64,000 nucleotides of DNA, taken from NCBI RefSeq assembly GCF_001426665.1, contig NZ_LMEY01000028.1, forward strand, positions 186,001-250,000, given 5' to 3'. The translations under genes were made by a program, and so were the position numbers. Below the pieces are notes generated by a model, which saw only the letters and a program-made list of their open reading frames with translations, was not told where the DNA came from and did not search any database. Origin of the DNA: Rhizobium sp. Root1334 (GTDB lineage Bacteria; Pseudomonadota; Alphaproteobacteria; Rhizobiales; Rhizobiaceae). Of this stretch, positions 26,970 to 35,806 are shown in pieces (the first letter of the stretch is position 1; each line of letters begins with the position of its first letter).

Positions 26970-27281
26970 CTAACGCCGGCGCCGGCGCATCTCATCGAGA
27001 TGCTTGAGGTCGAGCCCGTAGATGAAATGCTTGTCCTCGTGATAGTGCCGGAGCATCGCCACGATGGCAGCGGTGTTGAACACCAGGACCAGACCACAGG
27101 CGGCCGTCAGGATGATACGGATGGCAGGTACGGAGATGTACGGCCAGATCGTCACCAGTGCGAACACCATGGTGCACCACAGCACGGTTATAAAGACAAT
27201 CAGGCCGGCCCTGTCGCGGGAATGCATCCGGTCGATGCGCGTCGCAAGGTGCGCGTCGGCACCTGCCTCGTGGATTATCAT
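26970..27281 (-). CDS. 103-residue two-helix membrane protein, first gene of the permease operon
   Basis: A soluble N-terminus (1-24) is followed by two helices (about 25-47 and 53-75) with the sequence HYHEDKHFIYGLDLKHL next, a His-rich strip, and an Arg-rich end (EMRRRRR). No family recognised. It is the first gene of a six-gene minus-strand operon, preceded by a 336-nt gap that should hold the promoter. The HxxxH-like pattern could bind a metal, which is speculation. Confidence 0.7.
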   Translation of the reverse strand: MIIHEAGADAHLATRIDRMHSRDRAGLIVFITVLWCTMVFALVTIWPYISVPAIRIILTAACGLVLVFNTAAIVAMLRHYHEDKHFIYGLDLKHLDEMRRRRR

Positions 27282-27617
27282 GCGTTCCTCCCAGAATACG
27301 CCTTCAAGTCCAATGTTGCCTTAAAGGCAAATTATTTTCCTCCAACGAATATTGCGCCGCATCCGATTGGTCAAGACAGCCATGCGCCAAAATGCCGCAT
27401 TTACCAAAAAAGAAGCCGGTAATGAGCGGCCGCATGCGGCTGAGCCCGGCGGTCGTGGTCCACTTAAGAAAATTAGGATTGACTGTTTCAACTATGACAA
27501 AACGCACAGACAGATCGGTTCAACTTGCAGGAACCGATCGGCGTATGCCCTCGCGCCACAACGCAACGACAATCCTTTGACGTTGGTTGCGACGTTGAAT
27601 TGCTGGCATGCTTCGCG
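27282..27617. other. Intergenic gap upstream of the permease operon
   Basis: 336 nt between the glutamine-synthetase-like gene and the six-gene operon; both are on the minus strand, so the gap should contain the operon promoter. I see short AT-rich stretches (about 27320-27350) but no convincing -35/-10 pair, hairpin terminator or ORF with a ribosome site. Confidence 0.5.
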
Positions 27618-28970
27618 TCAGACGCTATGCAGGTAGCTCGCATATTCCAGGTCGGAAATATCGCGGTTGAACACGGCAAGTTCCTGGCGTTTGCAGGTCG
27701 AGAACATCTCGATCAGTTTCGGTTGGAAAATCCGTTTGACGATCTCGCTCTGCTCGAAGAGATCGAGAGCAGCCGGCCATGTTGCGGGAAGGGACTGCGC
27801 ATCGCTGGCGTAGGTATTGCCTGCCGTTGGCGCAGGCGGTTCAGCGTGCCGGGTGATCCCGTCGATCGCCGCCCCCAGAATGGCAGCGATGGCAAGATAA
27901 GGATTTGCGTCGATGCCAGCGACGCGGTGTTCGATGCGGCGGGCGACAGAAGGGCCGCCAGGAATGCGGATGGCGGCCGTGCGGTTTTCGTAACCCCAGG
28001 CGGCCGTGGTGGGCGCCAGGCTATCCGGGCAGAGCCTGCGAAACGAATTCAGGTGGGGCGCAAACAGAGCGGTGCAATCGGGCATGGCGTCAATCAGTCC
28101 GGCCACGGCCTGCCGCATCAGAACCGTGCCTTCGGGACCGCCATTATCGAAGACATTGCGGCCTTGCGCATCCACGATGCTGAAATGCACATGCAAGCCG
28201 CTGCCGGAATGGGCAGGGTAGGGCTTGGCCATGAAGGTCGCAGCAAACCCGTGCTTGCGCGCCATGTTGCGAACGATCTGCTTGAAGAAAACTGTATCGT
28301 CGGCCACCTTCAGAGCATCAGGACCATGCATCAGGTTGAACTCGAACTGGCTCGGCCCGCTCTCTGAGGTCGCGGCATCGACGGCGACACCGCATGCGGC
28401 AGCCATCGCATAGACATCATCCAGGAAAGGCCCGACCTCGGCCAGTTCCTCTAACGAATAGATCGTATCCTTGGCATCCGCATGGCCGACCGGCATTCGA
28501 GTCAGCGGCTTGGCCCGCGGTGACTTGGGATCGATCAGATAGAACTCGACTTCCGTCGCGACGACAGGGCTCAGGTGAACCGCTTGAAACCTGTCAAGGA
28601 TATCGGCCAGCGTGCGGCGCGGGTCGCCGAAAAACGGCTCACCGGTTTCCATCCGCATCCACATCGGCACGAATTGCGCCTGCGTTGCCGACCAGGCCAA
28701 GGGGATCGGCCCGCGCTCCGTCGGTTCGCAAATGCCATCCAGATCGCCCTGATCCAGCGTCAGGGAATTTGCAAAGACATCCGTGCCCCAGATATCAACA
28801 CCGATGGAGGACATCGGCATACGGATACCGCCCTTCAAAATCTTGTCGAGCGATGCCGCCTCAACACGCTTGCCGCGAAAGCAACCGTTGAGATCACAGG
28901 TGGCAGCCAATACGTAGGCGCCACGCCCAGCGTCTTGTCCAACCGGTAAACCCTGCATTTCATTCGACAT
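27618..28970 (-). CDS. Glutamine-synthetase-like gamma-glutamyl amine ligase
   Basis: 450 residues with the GS-type catalytic domain: EVEFYLIDP (about 141), ESGPSQFEFNL (about 204-214), HSGSGLHVHFSI (about 255-266) and an ATP-site region GYENRTAAIRIPGG. It is shorter than housekeeping GlnA and closer to PuuA/GlnT-like ligases that attach glutamate to amines such as putrescine or ethanolamine. The downstream APC permease operon lies 336 nt away on the same strand, matching a puuA-puuP arrangement. The particular amine cannot be told from sequence. Confidence 0.85.
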   Translation of the reverse strand: MSNEMQGLPVGQDAGRGAYVLAATCDLNGCFRGKRVEAASLDKILKGGIRMPMSSIGVDIWGTDVFANSLTLDQGDLDGICEPTERGPIPLAWSATQAQFVPMWMRMETGEPFFGDPRRTLADILDRFQAVHLSPVVATEVEFYLIDPKSPRAKPLTRMPVGHADAKDTIYSLEELAEVGPFLDDVYAMAAACGVAVDAATSESGPSQFEFNLMHGPDALKVADDTVFFKQIVRNMARKHGFAATFMAKPYPAHSGSGLHVHFSIVDAQGRNVFDNGGPEGTVLMRQAVAGLIDAMPDCTALFAPHLNSFRRLCPDSLAPTTAAWGYENRTAAIRIPGGPSVARRIEHRVAGIDANPYLAIAAILGAAIDGITRHAEPPAPTAGNTYASDAQSLPATWPAALDLFEQSEIVKRIFQPKLIEMFSTCKRQELAVFNRDISDLEYASYLHSV

Positions 28971-29539
28971 GATGTACTCCGTAAAGGGCTCGGCCTTGGT
29001 GGTGGGATCGGATGGCTGGCAGCATAATTTAAACGGTTAAGTGTCGCTGGCCAACGCAGCCTTCCAAGGAACGGACCGTGGAGGTCACAAGGCTCCCGCC
29101 AATGCGCTCCGTAGGAGCGCAAGCCTTTTGCGCAGTCTTGGGTTCCTTCATCCTGAACGCCATCACCGGTTTCCTCATTTGCCATATTCCATCGAAATAG
29201 CATCAGGTTGTGGCCGCAGCAAAGGGATAGTGCTTGTCCTTGTCATCCTCACCAAGATACCGCCCCGCCTGAAGAGTTGCCGCCATGGGACAGCGCTTGC
29301 GGCTTGACTTCGGGCCAGGCTTGGCTCAATGCGACGGCATGATGCCGCGTATCGTGATCTACCTTCGGCAAGAATGTAAACTTTCGAAAACCGGCACTTA
29401 TCCTGAACGATTGAGAAGCCCTGGCCCGACGTTCGGGACGGCCAGATTTCTGACAACATCACTCGGCCATCATGGAGCACCCGTTGCAGTTTTTCGGGAT
29501 TTCGATACCATCCACGTTTGATCGCGCAACGCCCTGCAG
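28971..29539. other. Intergenic region without a recognised gene
   Basis: About 570 nt between the ligase and the pseudouridine synthase, which are divergent. Open frames here (on both strands, up to 185 codons) have no recognisable product and no ribosome site, so I do not call them. A small hairpin (GCGCTCC, GTA loop, GGAGCGC at 29104-29120) followed by CCTTTT may be a weak terminator. Promoters for both neighbours should lie here. Confidence 0.5.
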
Positions 29540-30367
29540 ATGGGCGGCGCAGTAGCAAACAATATCGCCTGTCTAAACGCAGTTCAGACAGCAAAGCTCC
29601 TGGAATACTTCGTCTTGGCAAAACAGGCATCTGATAACGGCGCGCGCGCAACCATCTGCCGTGCACTGTCCAAACTTGGCTATTGCTCCCGCACACAGGC
29701 CGAAAAGCTGGTGGCCGAACGGCGCGTGACACTCCGCGGCCGGGTGGTCACTGATATCCTGACATGGGCAGACGTTCATACCGACCTGATCGCGGTCGAC
29801 GGTGTTCGCGTTGTTGCAGAAGCCAGCGTTTATCTCATGCTCAACAAGCCAAGGGGCATGGTGACCACGAGGGTCGATCCGGAAGGGCGGCCAACGGTCT
29901 TTGATTGCCTCGCACAGATGGACAACCCTTTTCTTTCCCCCATCGGCCGCCTGGATAAGGCGAGCGAGGGCTTGCTGCTGTTCACCAACGATACGGTGCT
30001 CGCTCAGCGCCTGCTCGACCCGGTCACCCATATCGGGAAGATTTATCATGTGCAGGTCAAGGGCATGCCGACCGATGACATGATTGCCCAGATGCACCAC
30101 GGCATCAGCGAGGGCGGCGAAATGCTCAGCGCTTCATCCGTCAAGATCCTGCGCTCGGGAGATAAAAACACGTGGCTTGAAGTCGAGTTGCGGGAGGGCC
30201 GCTACCGGCAAATCCGCAGAATGCTCAAAGGGCTGGATATCGAATGCCTTCGTTTGATCCGGGTGGCAATCGGCGATATAAAGCTGGGTGACCTGGCGAA
30301 AGGCAAAGCCCGCGCGCTTGAGCACCATGAGATCGAGATCCTGCGCCGGCGGACAAAAACCGGTTAG
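29540..30367 (+). CDS. RsuA/RluB-type pseudouridine synthase
   Basis: 275 residues as drawn. An S4 RNA-binding domain (about 38-95; RATICRALSKLGYCSRTQAEKL) precedes the synthase domain with the catalytic aspartate D139 in SPIGRLDKASEGLLLF, and the conserved LNKPRGMVTT and REGRYRQIRRM motifs. It isomerises uridine in rRNA. The first ~35 residues are outside the S4 domain and have no ribosome site, so the true start may be downstream; a TTG at 29615 is an alternative. RsuA, RluB, RluE and RluF cannot be separated by eye. Confidence 0.88.
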   Translation: MGGAVANNIACLNAVQTAKLLEYFVLAKQASDNGARATICRALSKLGYCSRTQAEKLVAERRVTLRGRVVTDILTWADVHTDLIAVDGVRVVAEASVYLMLNKPRGMVTTRVDPEGRPTVFDCLAQMDNPFLSPIGRLDKASEGLLLFTNDTVLAQRLLDPVTHIGKIYHVQVKGMPTDDMIAQMHHGISEGGEMLSASSVKILRSGDKNTWLEVELREGRYRQIRRMLKGLDIECLRLIRVAIGDIKLGDLAKGKARALEHHEIEILRRRTKTG

Positions 30368-30990
30368 GAGCCCTCAAACCGCATCGCTCCATTGTCACTT
30401 TGATATCGGGCTACGCTACTTCAAATCGACGTTCCATCGGGTGCCAAGGCTCCCGTCAGGTTGAGATGTGCCTGAGCTTCAAGACCAAGCCAGAAAAAAG
30501 GGCCTCCAGTAAACGGAGACCCTGAGTTTTGAAGGATCAACCTCCAGAGGGAACAGTTGAAAAGATGGCCCGGGAGGAGAGGGCATCTGGAACTTCAACC
30601 GTTGTCAGTATGCTCGATGCAACACCTGCAAACAACGAATGACATCCCGCAGCCTTCTCGAAATTAAACGTTTTGTCCAAAGTCTGATCCTAATCCGCAT
30701 TTTTGTACCCACAGTGAAACCTGTCCATCCGCTGAGGCTCATGGGGCATGGGGAAAGCCTCCGCAGGCGGAGGGTCCCGGCAGGCATGGATGTCCACGCC
30801 ATGCCGGAAGCTGAAAAACACATTCGCCGTCGCGTTTTTCTACGCACTCCATGACCAGCAGTGGCGAATTTCCGCAATCGCGATCATCGATAGCCGGTCG
30901 TTTCTTTTGTCTACTGAATTTATGGACAATAATATTCCCTCTACCCGGATCGGCAGGTCATGGGAAGCGCTCTGCAGACGTGAGGACATA
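30368..30990. other. Intergenic region with hairpins, no confirmed gene
   Basis: About 620 nt. It holds a terminator-like hairpin at 30500-30522, a longer imperfect hairpin at 30556-30599 (GTTGAA and AGATG/CCC arms facing GGG/CATCT and TTCAAC) and a short CCTCCG-CAGG-CGGAGG hairpin near 30758. The frame open from 30748 joins the 61-residue gene, but that extension lacks a ribosome site. A small RNA is possible. Confidence 0.45.
30500..30522 (+). terminator. Hairpin with U-rich tail, likely terminator of the pseudouridine synthase gene
   Basis: GGGcCTCC pairs with GGAGaCCC (7 pairs, one mismatch, 7-nt loop). It is preceded by AAAAAA and followed by TGAGTTTT, so it can act on both strands. It lies 133 nt after the synthase stop. 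Confidence 0.5.
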
Positions 30991-31176
30991 ATGAGCCTGA
31001 TCAGACATTTTGACCGCCTTCAGACCCTGAGGGATCAGCTGGAAGCGAAACTGGACCTGGATGACGCAGGTTTTTCCAGGATGGGTTACCGGGCACGGTG
31101 TGATCTGCGCGAGCGCATAACCGAGATTTCACAGGAAATCTCGGCACTGGAGCGGTCTCCCTATTTCCAAAGCTGA
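30991..31176 (+). CDS. Small basic/acidic helical protein, unknown function
   Basis: 61 residues from the ATG at 30991, which has GAGGAC six nt before it. The sequence is nearly all helix-forming (SLIRHFDRLQTLRDQLEAKL, then RARCDLRERITEISQEISALE), consistent with a short coiled coil. The open frame continues upstream to 30748, but no start there is supported. It lies 27 nt before the hydrolase and may be in its operon. No family recognised. Confidence 0.5.
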   Translation: MSLIRHFDRLQTLRDQLEAKLDLDDAGFSRMGYRARCDLRERITEISQEISALERSPYFQS

Positions 31177-31203
31177 CGGCGCTCAACAGTGAGGAACAAA
31201 CAT

Positions 31204-31824
31204 ATGACACCCACCCTGATCTTGCCTGGGTTGAACGGGTCCGATGACGGGCATTGGCAGCGGTTCTGGCTTAGTGATAACACCGAAAGCCGGCTGGTAG
31301 AGCAGGACGACTGGAAATCTCCGAGAATTGAAGCCTGGACGAACCGCCTTGAAGAGGTGCTGATTCACGAAGGACCAGCCTACATCGTCGCCCATAGTCT
31401 TGGCTGCCTGCTGGCGGCAAAATGTGCAGACAGGCCCACGGCGAGATTGATCAAAGGTGCATTGCTGGTTGCGCCGTGCGATCTATCGACGACGGAAAAA
31501 CTCCATCCAGGTGCAATCCATTTTGGCCGGATGCCCACACGCGCTCTGCCCTTTCCAACAATCACTGTCGGAAGCTTGAACGATATCTATATGCCTCTGG
31601 AAAGCCTGTCGCTCTACGCCGGCCTCTGGAAGACGCAGGTCAGAAACCTTGGGCCAGCCGGTCATATCAACATCGGGAGCGGCTTCGGCCGATGGACGGG
31701 AGGCTATGAATTGCTGTCCCTGCTGAAAATGAAAGCGAAGTCGCGTAGAAATTACGACCTCCCCCAGGTGCAAAGCGGCGAGGCATTTGCGGGAGAAGCG
31801 ATCAAATCCGGCATGTCCCGTTGA
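31204..31824 (+). CDS. RBBP9/YdeN-type alpha/beta hydrolase
   Basis: 206 residues from the ATG at 31204 with a GAGGA site. The fold is that of the short serine-hydrolase family RBBP9/YdeN: LPGLNGSDDGHWQRFW near the N-terminus, the nucleophile elbow VAHSLGCL, and the C-terminal histidine in AGHINIGSGFGRW. Substrate unknown. Its last ~10 codons and the following bases resemble DNA at 53441-53491, so a second, broken copy may exist. Confidence 0.85.
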   Translation: MTPTLILPGLNGSDDGHWQRFWLSDNTESRLVEQDDWKSPRIEAWTNRLEEVLIHEGPAYIVAHSLGCLLAAKCADRPTARLIKGALLVAPCDLSTTEKLHPGAIHFGRMPTRALPFPTITVGSLNDIYMPLESLSLYAGLWKTQVRNLGPAGHINIGSGFGRWTGGYELLSLLKMKAKSRRNYDLPQVQSGEAFAGEAIKSGMSR

Positions 31825-31845
31825 GACAGGAATTGGTTTACGGGG
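31795..31845. repeat. First copy of a ~50-bp dispersed repeat (3' end of the hydrolase gene)
   Basis: The stretch from AGCGATCAAATCC through the stop codon and on to GACAGGAATTGGTTTAC is nearly identical to 53441-53491 (about four mismatches). In this copy it encodes the C-terminal IKSGMSR and stop of the hydrolase. Confidence 0.7.
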
Positions 31846-32307
31846 CAACACTCAGGCGCGTACCTCTTCTGTCCACAACGGGCGCTAACAAAGCATGGCG
31901 GAGTTGGTGGATAATATCGACCTGCAGAAATGCCACAGCCCCTGAAATCCGCCCGGAGCTAGGCAAAGGCAGCATAGTCATCGTCATCTAAGAACGGGTT
32001 TCCTCCGGGTTGGAATCAATGCACCACGCCGGTCGGAACCACTCAATGCCCTCGGAGGGGCAGACCATCCCATAATCAACAGGCCACAGGTGAAATGGGG
32101 GTGAACTGTGACGCACAGCACACAACGCCTGTCCGCCAACATTTCATAAAACATTATGCGGTCGCAGTCCTGAAAACCGCGTAACTTTCATCGAATGGCG
32201 CGCCATAGTGAGCGGGCGGAGTTTCTCTGCTTTTTGCCAGTTCCCTCGGGGAGGGCAAAGATGCAAAGGCAACCCTCCAATCAATAACAATAGGGAACAG
32301 CATCGCC
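31825..32307. other. Intergenic region upstream of the Tat binding-protein operon
   Basis: About 480 nt between the hydrolase and the binding protein. I see no ORF with a ribosome site. It should carry the importer promoter. The only clear feature is the downstream half of the dispersed repeat at its left end. Confidence 0.5.
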
Positions 32308-33924
32308 ATGACACATCAGTTCGATAAGTCCCGCTTTAGCCGGAACGACGACAGCGCAGTCGAGAATGCCATTCGTCGCGGTGCGACCCGACGCGATCTC
32401 CTTCGCATGCTGGCCGCCGGCGGCGTCGTTGCCGCCACCGCCGGCATGTTCGCCGGCTCAGCACGAAATGCTGTTGCCCAGACGCCGAAGCGCGGCGGCG
32501 CACTGCGCGTCGCGCTCAATTCCACCTCGACGGCCGATACGCTGGACCCGGTGCGCGCCTCCGCCCAGGGAGATTACATGCGCATGTCGACCTTCTACAA
32601 CAAGCTGACGGTGCTTGATAACTCGTTCACGCCGCAGATGGAGTTGGCCGAAAGCTTCGATACGACGGACGCCAAGGTGTGGACGATCAAGCTCAAGACA
32701 GGCGTCACCTTCCACAACGGCAAGACGATGGATTCCGCCGACGTTGTCTATTCATTGAGCCGCCATGTCGATCCGAAACTGACCTCGCGCGCCAATGCCC
32801 TTGCCAAGGCGATGACCAAGATCGAAGCTGTGGACAAGAATACGGTCCGTATCGAACTCGATCAGCCCAATGCCGACCTTCCGGCCATTCTCGGAACCTA
32901 CCATTTCGTCATCATCCCCGATGGCACGACGGAGTTCACCAAGGCAGTCGGTACCGGTCCTTACATGACGGAAGTTTTCGAGCCCGGCATCCGCACCGTC
33001 GGGAAGCGCAACCCTAACTATTTCAAGTCGGATGCCGCTTTCGTCGACAGCATCGAGATGTTCGGTATTCCGGATGAAAACGCCCGCCTTAATGCGCTGC
33101 TTTCGGGTGATATCCATATCGGCGCTTCGATGGATGCCCGCTCGGCGCCGCTCGTCAAGGCCAACCCTAATCTGCGCCTGATGGTCGCGCCCGGCGGCAG
33201 CTATACCAATCTCAATATCCGCATGGACATGGAGCCGGGTTCGAAGAAGGACTTCATCGACGGCGTTCGCGCCCTCATCAACCGCGATGCCATCAACCGC
33301 GCGGTTCTGCGTGGTTTCGGCGAGCCGCATAACGATCAGCCGATCCAGCGTGCCAGCAGGTATTTCAACGCCGAAGTCGTGCCGCCGGCCTTCGACCCGG
33401 AACGCGCCAAGCACCATTTCGAAAAGGCCGGCCTTCTCGGTGTCGGCATCCCGCTGGTTTGTTCGGAAGCCGCCAAGGCCTCGCCGGACATGGCGATGGT
33501 GCTGCAGCAGGATGCCGCCAAGATTGGCGTCACGATCGACGTGCAGCGCATGCCGGCTGACGGTTACTGGTCGAACCAGTGGATCAAGGCACCGTTCCAC
33601 TTCGGCAATATCAATGCACGCCCAACCGCCGATATCCTGTTCTCGCTGCTCTACAAGTCGGATGCCGCCTGGAACGAGAGCCGCTACGTCAACCCGAAAT
33701 TCGACCAGATGCTGCTCGAAGCGCGCGGTTCTCTGGACGAAGCCCAGCGTAAGCAGATCTACGGCGAGATGCAGGCGATGGTGGCAAAGGACGCCGCAAC
33801 GATCATCCCCGCCTATATCGCCAGCGCCGATGCCATGAGCACCAAGGTCGGCGGTCTCAATCCGCATCCGCTCGGCATGCTTCAGGGCTATAATATTGCC
33901 GATACCGTCTGGCTTGATGCCTGA
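32308..33924 (+). CDS. ABC transporter substrate-binding protein, family 5, Tat-exported
   Basis: 538 residues. A long N-terminus carries TRRDLLRMLAAGG, a twin-arginine leader, with cleavage near residue 58 (AVAQ-TPKRGG). The mature part has RGGALRVALNSTSTADTLDPVRA, the SBP_bac_5 box WTIKLKTGVTFHNGKTM (about 126-142) and SADVVYSLSRHVDPK. Tat export implies it folds before crossing the membrane, perhaps with a cofactor or bound metal. It is followed by a hairpin and by both permeases and a fused ATPase, so this is a complete importer operon. Confidence 0.94.
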   Translation: MTHQFDKSRFSRNDDSAVENAIRRGATRRDLLRMLAAGGVVAATAGMFAGSARNAVAQTPKRGGALRVALNSTSTADTLDPVRASAQGDYMRMSTFYNKLTVLDNSFTPQMELAESFDTTDAKVWTIKLKTGVTFHNGKTMDSADVVYSLSRHVDPKLTSRANALAKAMTKIEAVDKNTVRIELDQPNADLPAILGTYHFVIIPDGTTEFTKAVGTGPYMTEVFEPGIRTVGKRNPNYFKSDAAFVDSIEMFGIPDENARLNALLSGDIHIGASMDARSAPLVKANPNLRLMVAPGGSYTNLNIRMDMEPGSKKDFIDGVRALINRDAINRAVLRGFGEPHNDQPIQRASRYFNAEVVPPAFDPERAKHHFEKAGLLGVGIPLVCSEAAKASPDMAMVLQQDAAKIGVTIDVQRMPADGYWSNQWIKAPFHFGNINARPTADILFSLLYKSDAAWNESRYVNPKFDQMLLEARGSLDEAQRKQIYGEMQAMVAKDAATIIPAYIASADAMSTKVGGLNPHPLGMLQGYNIADTVWLDA

Positions 33925-33926
33925 TC

Positions 33927-33960
33927 AAACAGGATGCGCGGGAGACCGCGCATCCTGTTT
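33927..33960 (+). terminator. Perfect 15-bp hairpin between binding-protein and permease genes
   Basis: AAACAGGATGCGCGG, a 4-nt GAGA loop and its exact complement begin two nt after the binding-protein stop. The 3' arm ends in TGTTT. It is well suited to partial termination or 3'-end protection, giving more binding protein than permease mRNA. Confidence 0.75.
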
Positions 33961-34010
33961 GCCGGATTTGCGGCACTGGATTCCCTGACTGAGCAAGAGG
34001 CGCAGCCTAT

Positions 34011-34961
34011 ATGAATAAACGCATCCTTGAGATGATCGGCGGGCGGTTGGCGGTCGCCATTCTATCGCTGTTCCTCGTATCGCTGGCGGTCTTCTTCATC
34101 ACGGAGTTGCTGCCTGGGGATACGGCGCAGGAATTGCTCGGCCAAGCCGTGACGACGGAGGCTGCCTCGCAGTTGCGGGAAACGCTCGGCCTCGACCGGC
34201 CAGCCATCCTGCGGTATTTCGAATGGATCTTTGGCCTGCTGACTGGTGATCTGGGATATTCGCACGTGTCCGACCGGCCGGTTGCAAGTCTCGTGGCGGA
34301 ACGTCTCCCCAACTCGCTCACGCTTGCTGCCGTCACCATGGCGATCACCATTCCATTGGCGCTCAGTCTTGGCATTTTCGCGGCGATCTGGAAGGGTTCA
34401 ATTTTTGACCGGGCAATCTCGTCCGTCGCCATCATGCTCGTGTCCTTCCCGGAATTCATGATCGCCACGTTGCTGGTCATGTGGCTGTCGGTTTATTTGC
34501 AGTGGCTGCCGGCATTGTCTTTCATTCCGACCACCGCGGACCTGCATACTGTTGTGCTTGCCTACATCATGCCGGTTTCGGTTCTGGTGTTCGGCAGCTG
34601 CTCACAGATGATCCGCCTGTCGCGCGCAGCGATCGCCGATGCCATGGTTACTCCTTACGTCGAAATGGCCATGCTTAAGGGCGCCTCGCGCAGCCGCATG
34701 GTGCTGGGCCATGCGCTACCGAACTCCGTCGCGCCCATCGTCAATTCCGTCGCGCTCAGCATGTCAGGCCTTCTCGGCGGCGTCATCATCGTTGAGACGG
34801 TCTTCAATTATCCGGGCCTTGCCAAATTGATGGTGGATGGCGTCTCTACCCGTGACATGCCGCTTATCCAGACCTGTTCGATGATTTTCTGCGGCTTTTA
34901 TCTCGTGCTGATCACCGCCGCCGATATCATCGCCATCCTGTCCAATCCGAGGTTGCGTTGA
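34011..34961 (+). CDS. Peptide-type ABC permease, DppB-like
   Basis: 316 residues with six transmembrane helices. The N-terminal TDD-type domain motif is present as FITELLPGDTAQELLGQAV (about 30-48). The EAA loop reads VEMAMLKGASRSRMVLGHALP (about 217-237). Its stop overlaps the next ATG (TGATG), giving coupled translation with the DppC-like subunit. It forms the membrane channel together with that subunit. Confidence 0.94.
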   Translation: MNKRILEMIGGRLAVAILSLFLVSLAVFFITELLPGDTAQELLGQAVTTEAASQLRETLGLDRPAILRYFEWIFGLLTGDLGYSHVSDRPVASLVAERLPNSLTLAAVTMAITIPLALSLGIFAAIWKGSIFDRAISSVAIMLVSFPEFMIATLLVMWLSVYLQWLPALSFIPTTADLHTVVLAYIMPVSVLVFGSCSQMIRLSRAAIADAMVTPYVEMAMLKGASRSRMVLGHALPNSVAPIVNSVALSMSGLLGGVIIVETVFNYPGLAKLMVDGVSTRDMPLIQTCSMIFCGFYLVLITAADIIAILSNPRLR

Positions 34962-35803
34962 TGACCGTTTCCACCGCGCCACGACGCAAGATCCGCTTCC
35001 AGATCCGGCCCATCGCCGCTGTCTGTCTGCTCGTTGTCCTGTTCTGGATTATCGTCGCTCTTTTTGCGCCGCTGCTGGTTCATTATCCGGCCGGCGATAT
35101 GGTCAGCTACGACTATTTCGGCCCGATGAGCAAAGAATACTGGCTCGGCACAGACTATCTCGGCCGTGACATCTATTCCCGCCTGATCGTCGGCACGCGC
35201 TATACGATCGGCATCGCTTTCGTTGGCTTAATTCTTGCCGCGCTGATCGGCATCACACTCGGCCTGCTGGCGGCAGCGTTCGGAGGTGTCTTCGACACAA
35301 TCCTCAGCCGTGCCATCGATACATTTGTCGGCATTCCCAACCTGCTACTGGCGCTGGTCATCGTTGCAGGCGGCGGCTCCAGCATTCCGATCCTGATCGG
35401 CGCCATCACCGTCATTTTCTTCCCTGGATGCTACCGTTTCACCCGCTCGATGGCCGTCAACGTCAATGCTCTCGACTTCATCTCCGCTGCCCGGGCACGC
35501 GGGGAGGGACATTTTTATATAATGATCCACGAGATCCTGCCGAATATCGCCGGACCGATCATGGCCGATCTCGGCCTGCGTTTCGTACACATCATTCTGC
35601 TTCTGTCGGGCCTGAGCTTCCTTGGTCTTGGCGTGCAGCCGCCCAACGCGGACTGGGGGGCGCTTGTGCGCGAGAACATGATCGGCATTTCCTACGGATC
35701 GCCGGCCGTGGTCGTGCCTTCACTGGCGCTGGCGAGCCTTGCCCTCGCCATCAATCTTCTGATCGATAACCTGCCGCAGCGCATCCGCGACCAGTTGGAG
35801 TAG
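34961..35803 (+). CDS. Peptide-type ABC permease, DppC-like
   Basis: 280 residues. The extracytoplasmic N-terminal OppC_N motif appears as SKEYWLGTDYLGRDIYSRL (about 49-67), followed by five helices and the EAA loop FISAARARGEGHFYIMIHEILP (about 168-188). The start is the ATG overlapping the upstream stop; an adjacent TTG is less likely. Three nt separate its stop from the fused ATPase gene. Confidence 0.94.
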   Translation: MTVSTAPRRKIRFQIRPIAAVCLLVVLFWIIVALFAPLLVHYPAGDMVSYDYFGPMSKEYWLGTDYLGRDIYSRLIVGTRYTIGIAFVGLILAALIGITLGLLAAAFGGVFDTILSRAIDTFVGIPNLLLALVIVAGGGSSIPILIGAITVIFFPGCYRFTRSMAVNVNALDFISAARARGEGHFYIMIHEILPNIAGPIMADLGLRFVHIILLLSGLSFLGLGVQPPNADWGALVRENMIGISYGSPAVVVPSLALASLALAINLLIDNLPQRIRDQLE

Positions 35804-35806
35804 ACC

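Noticed and set aside
29175-29732. 185-codon minus-strand frame between ligase and pseudouridine synthase
   Set aside because: Rich in Arg, Ser and Cys in the manner of chance frames, no domain, and it overlaps the start of the synthase.
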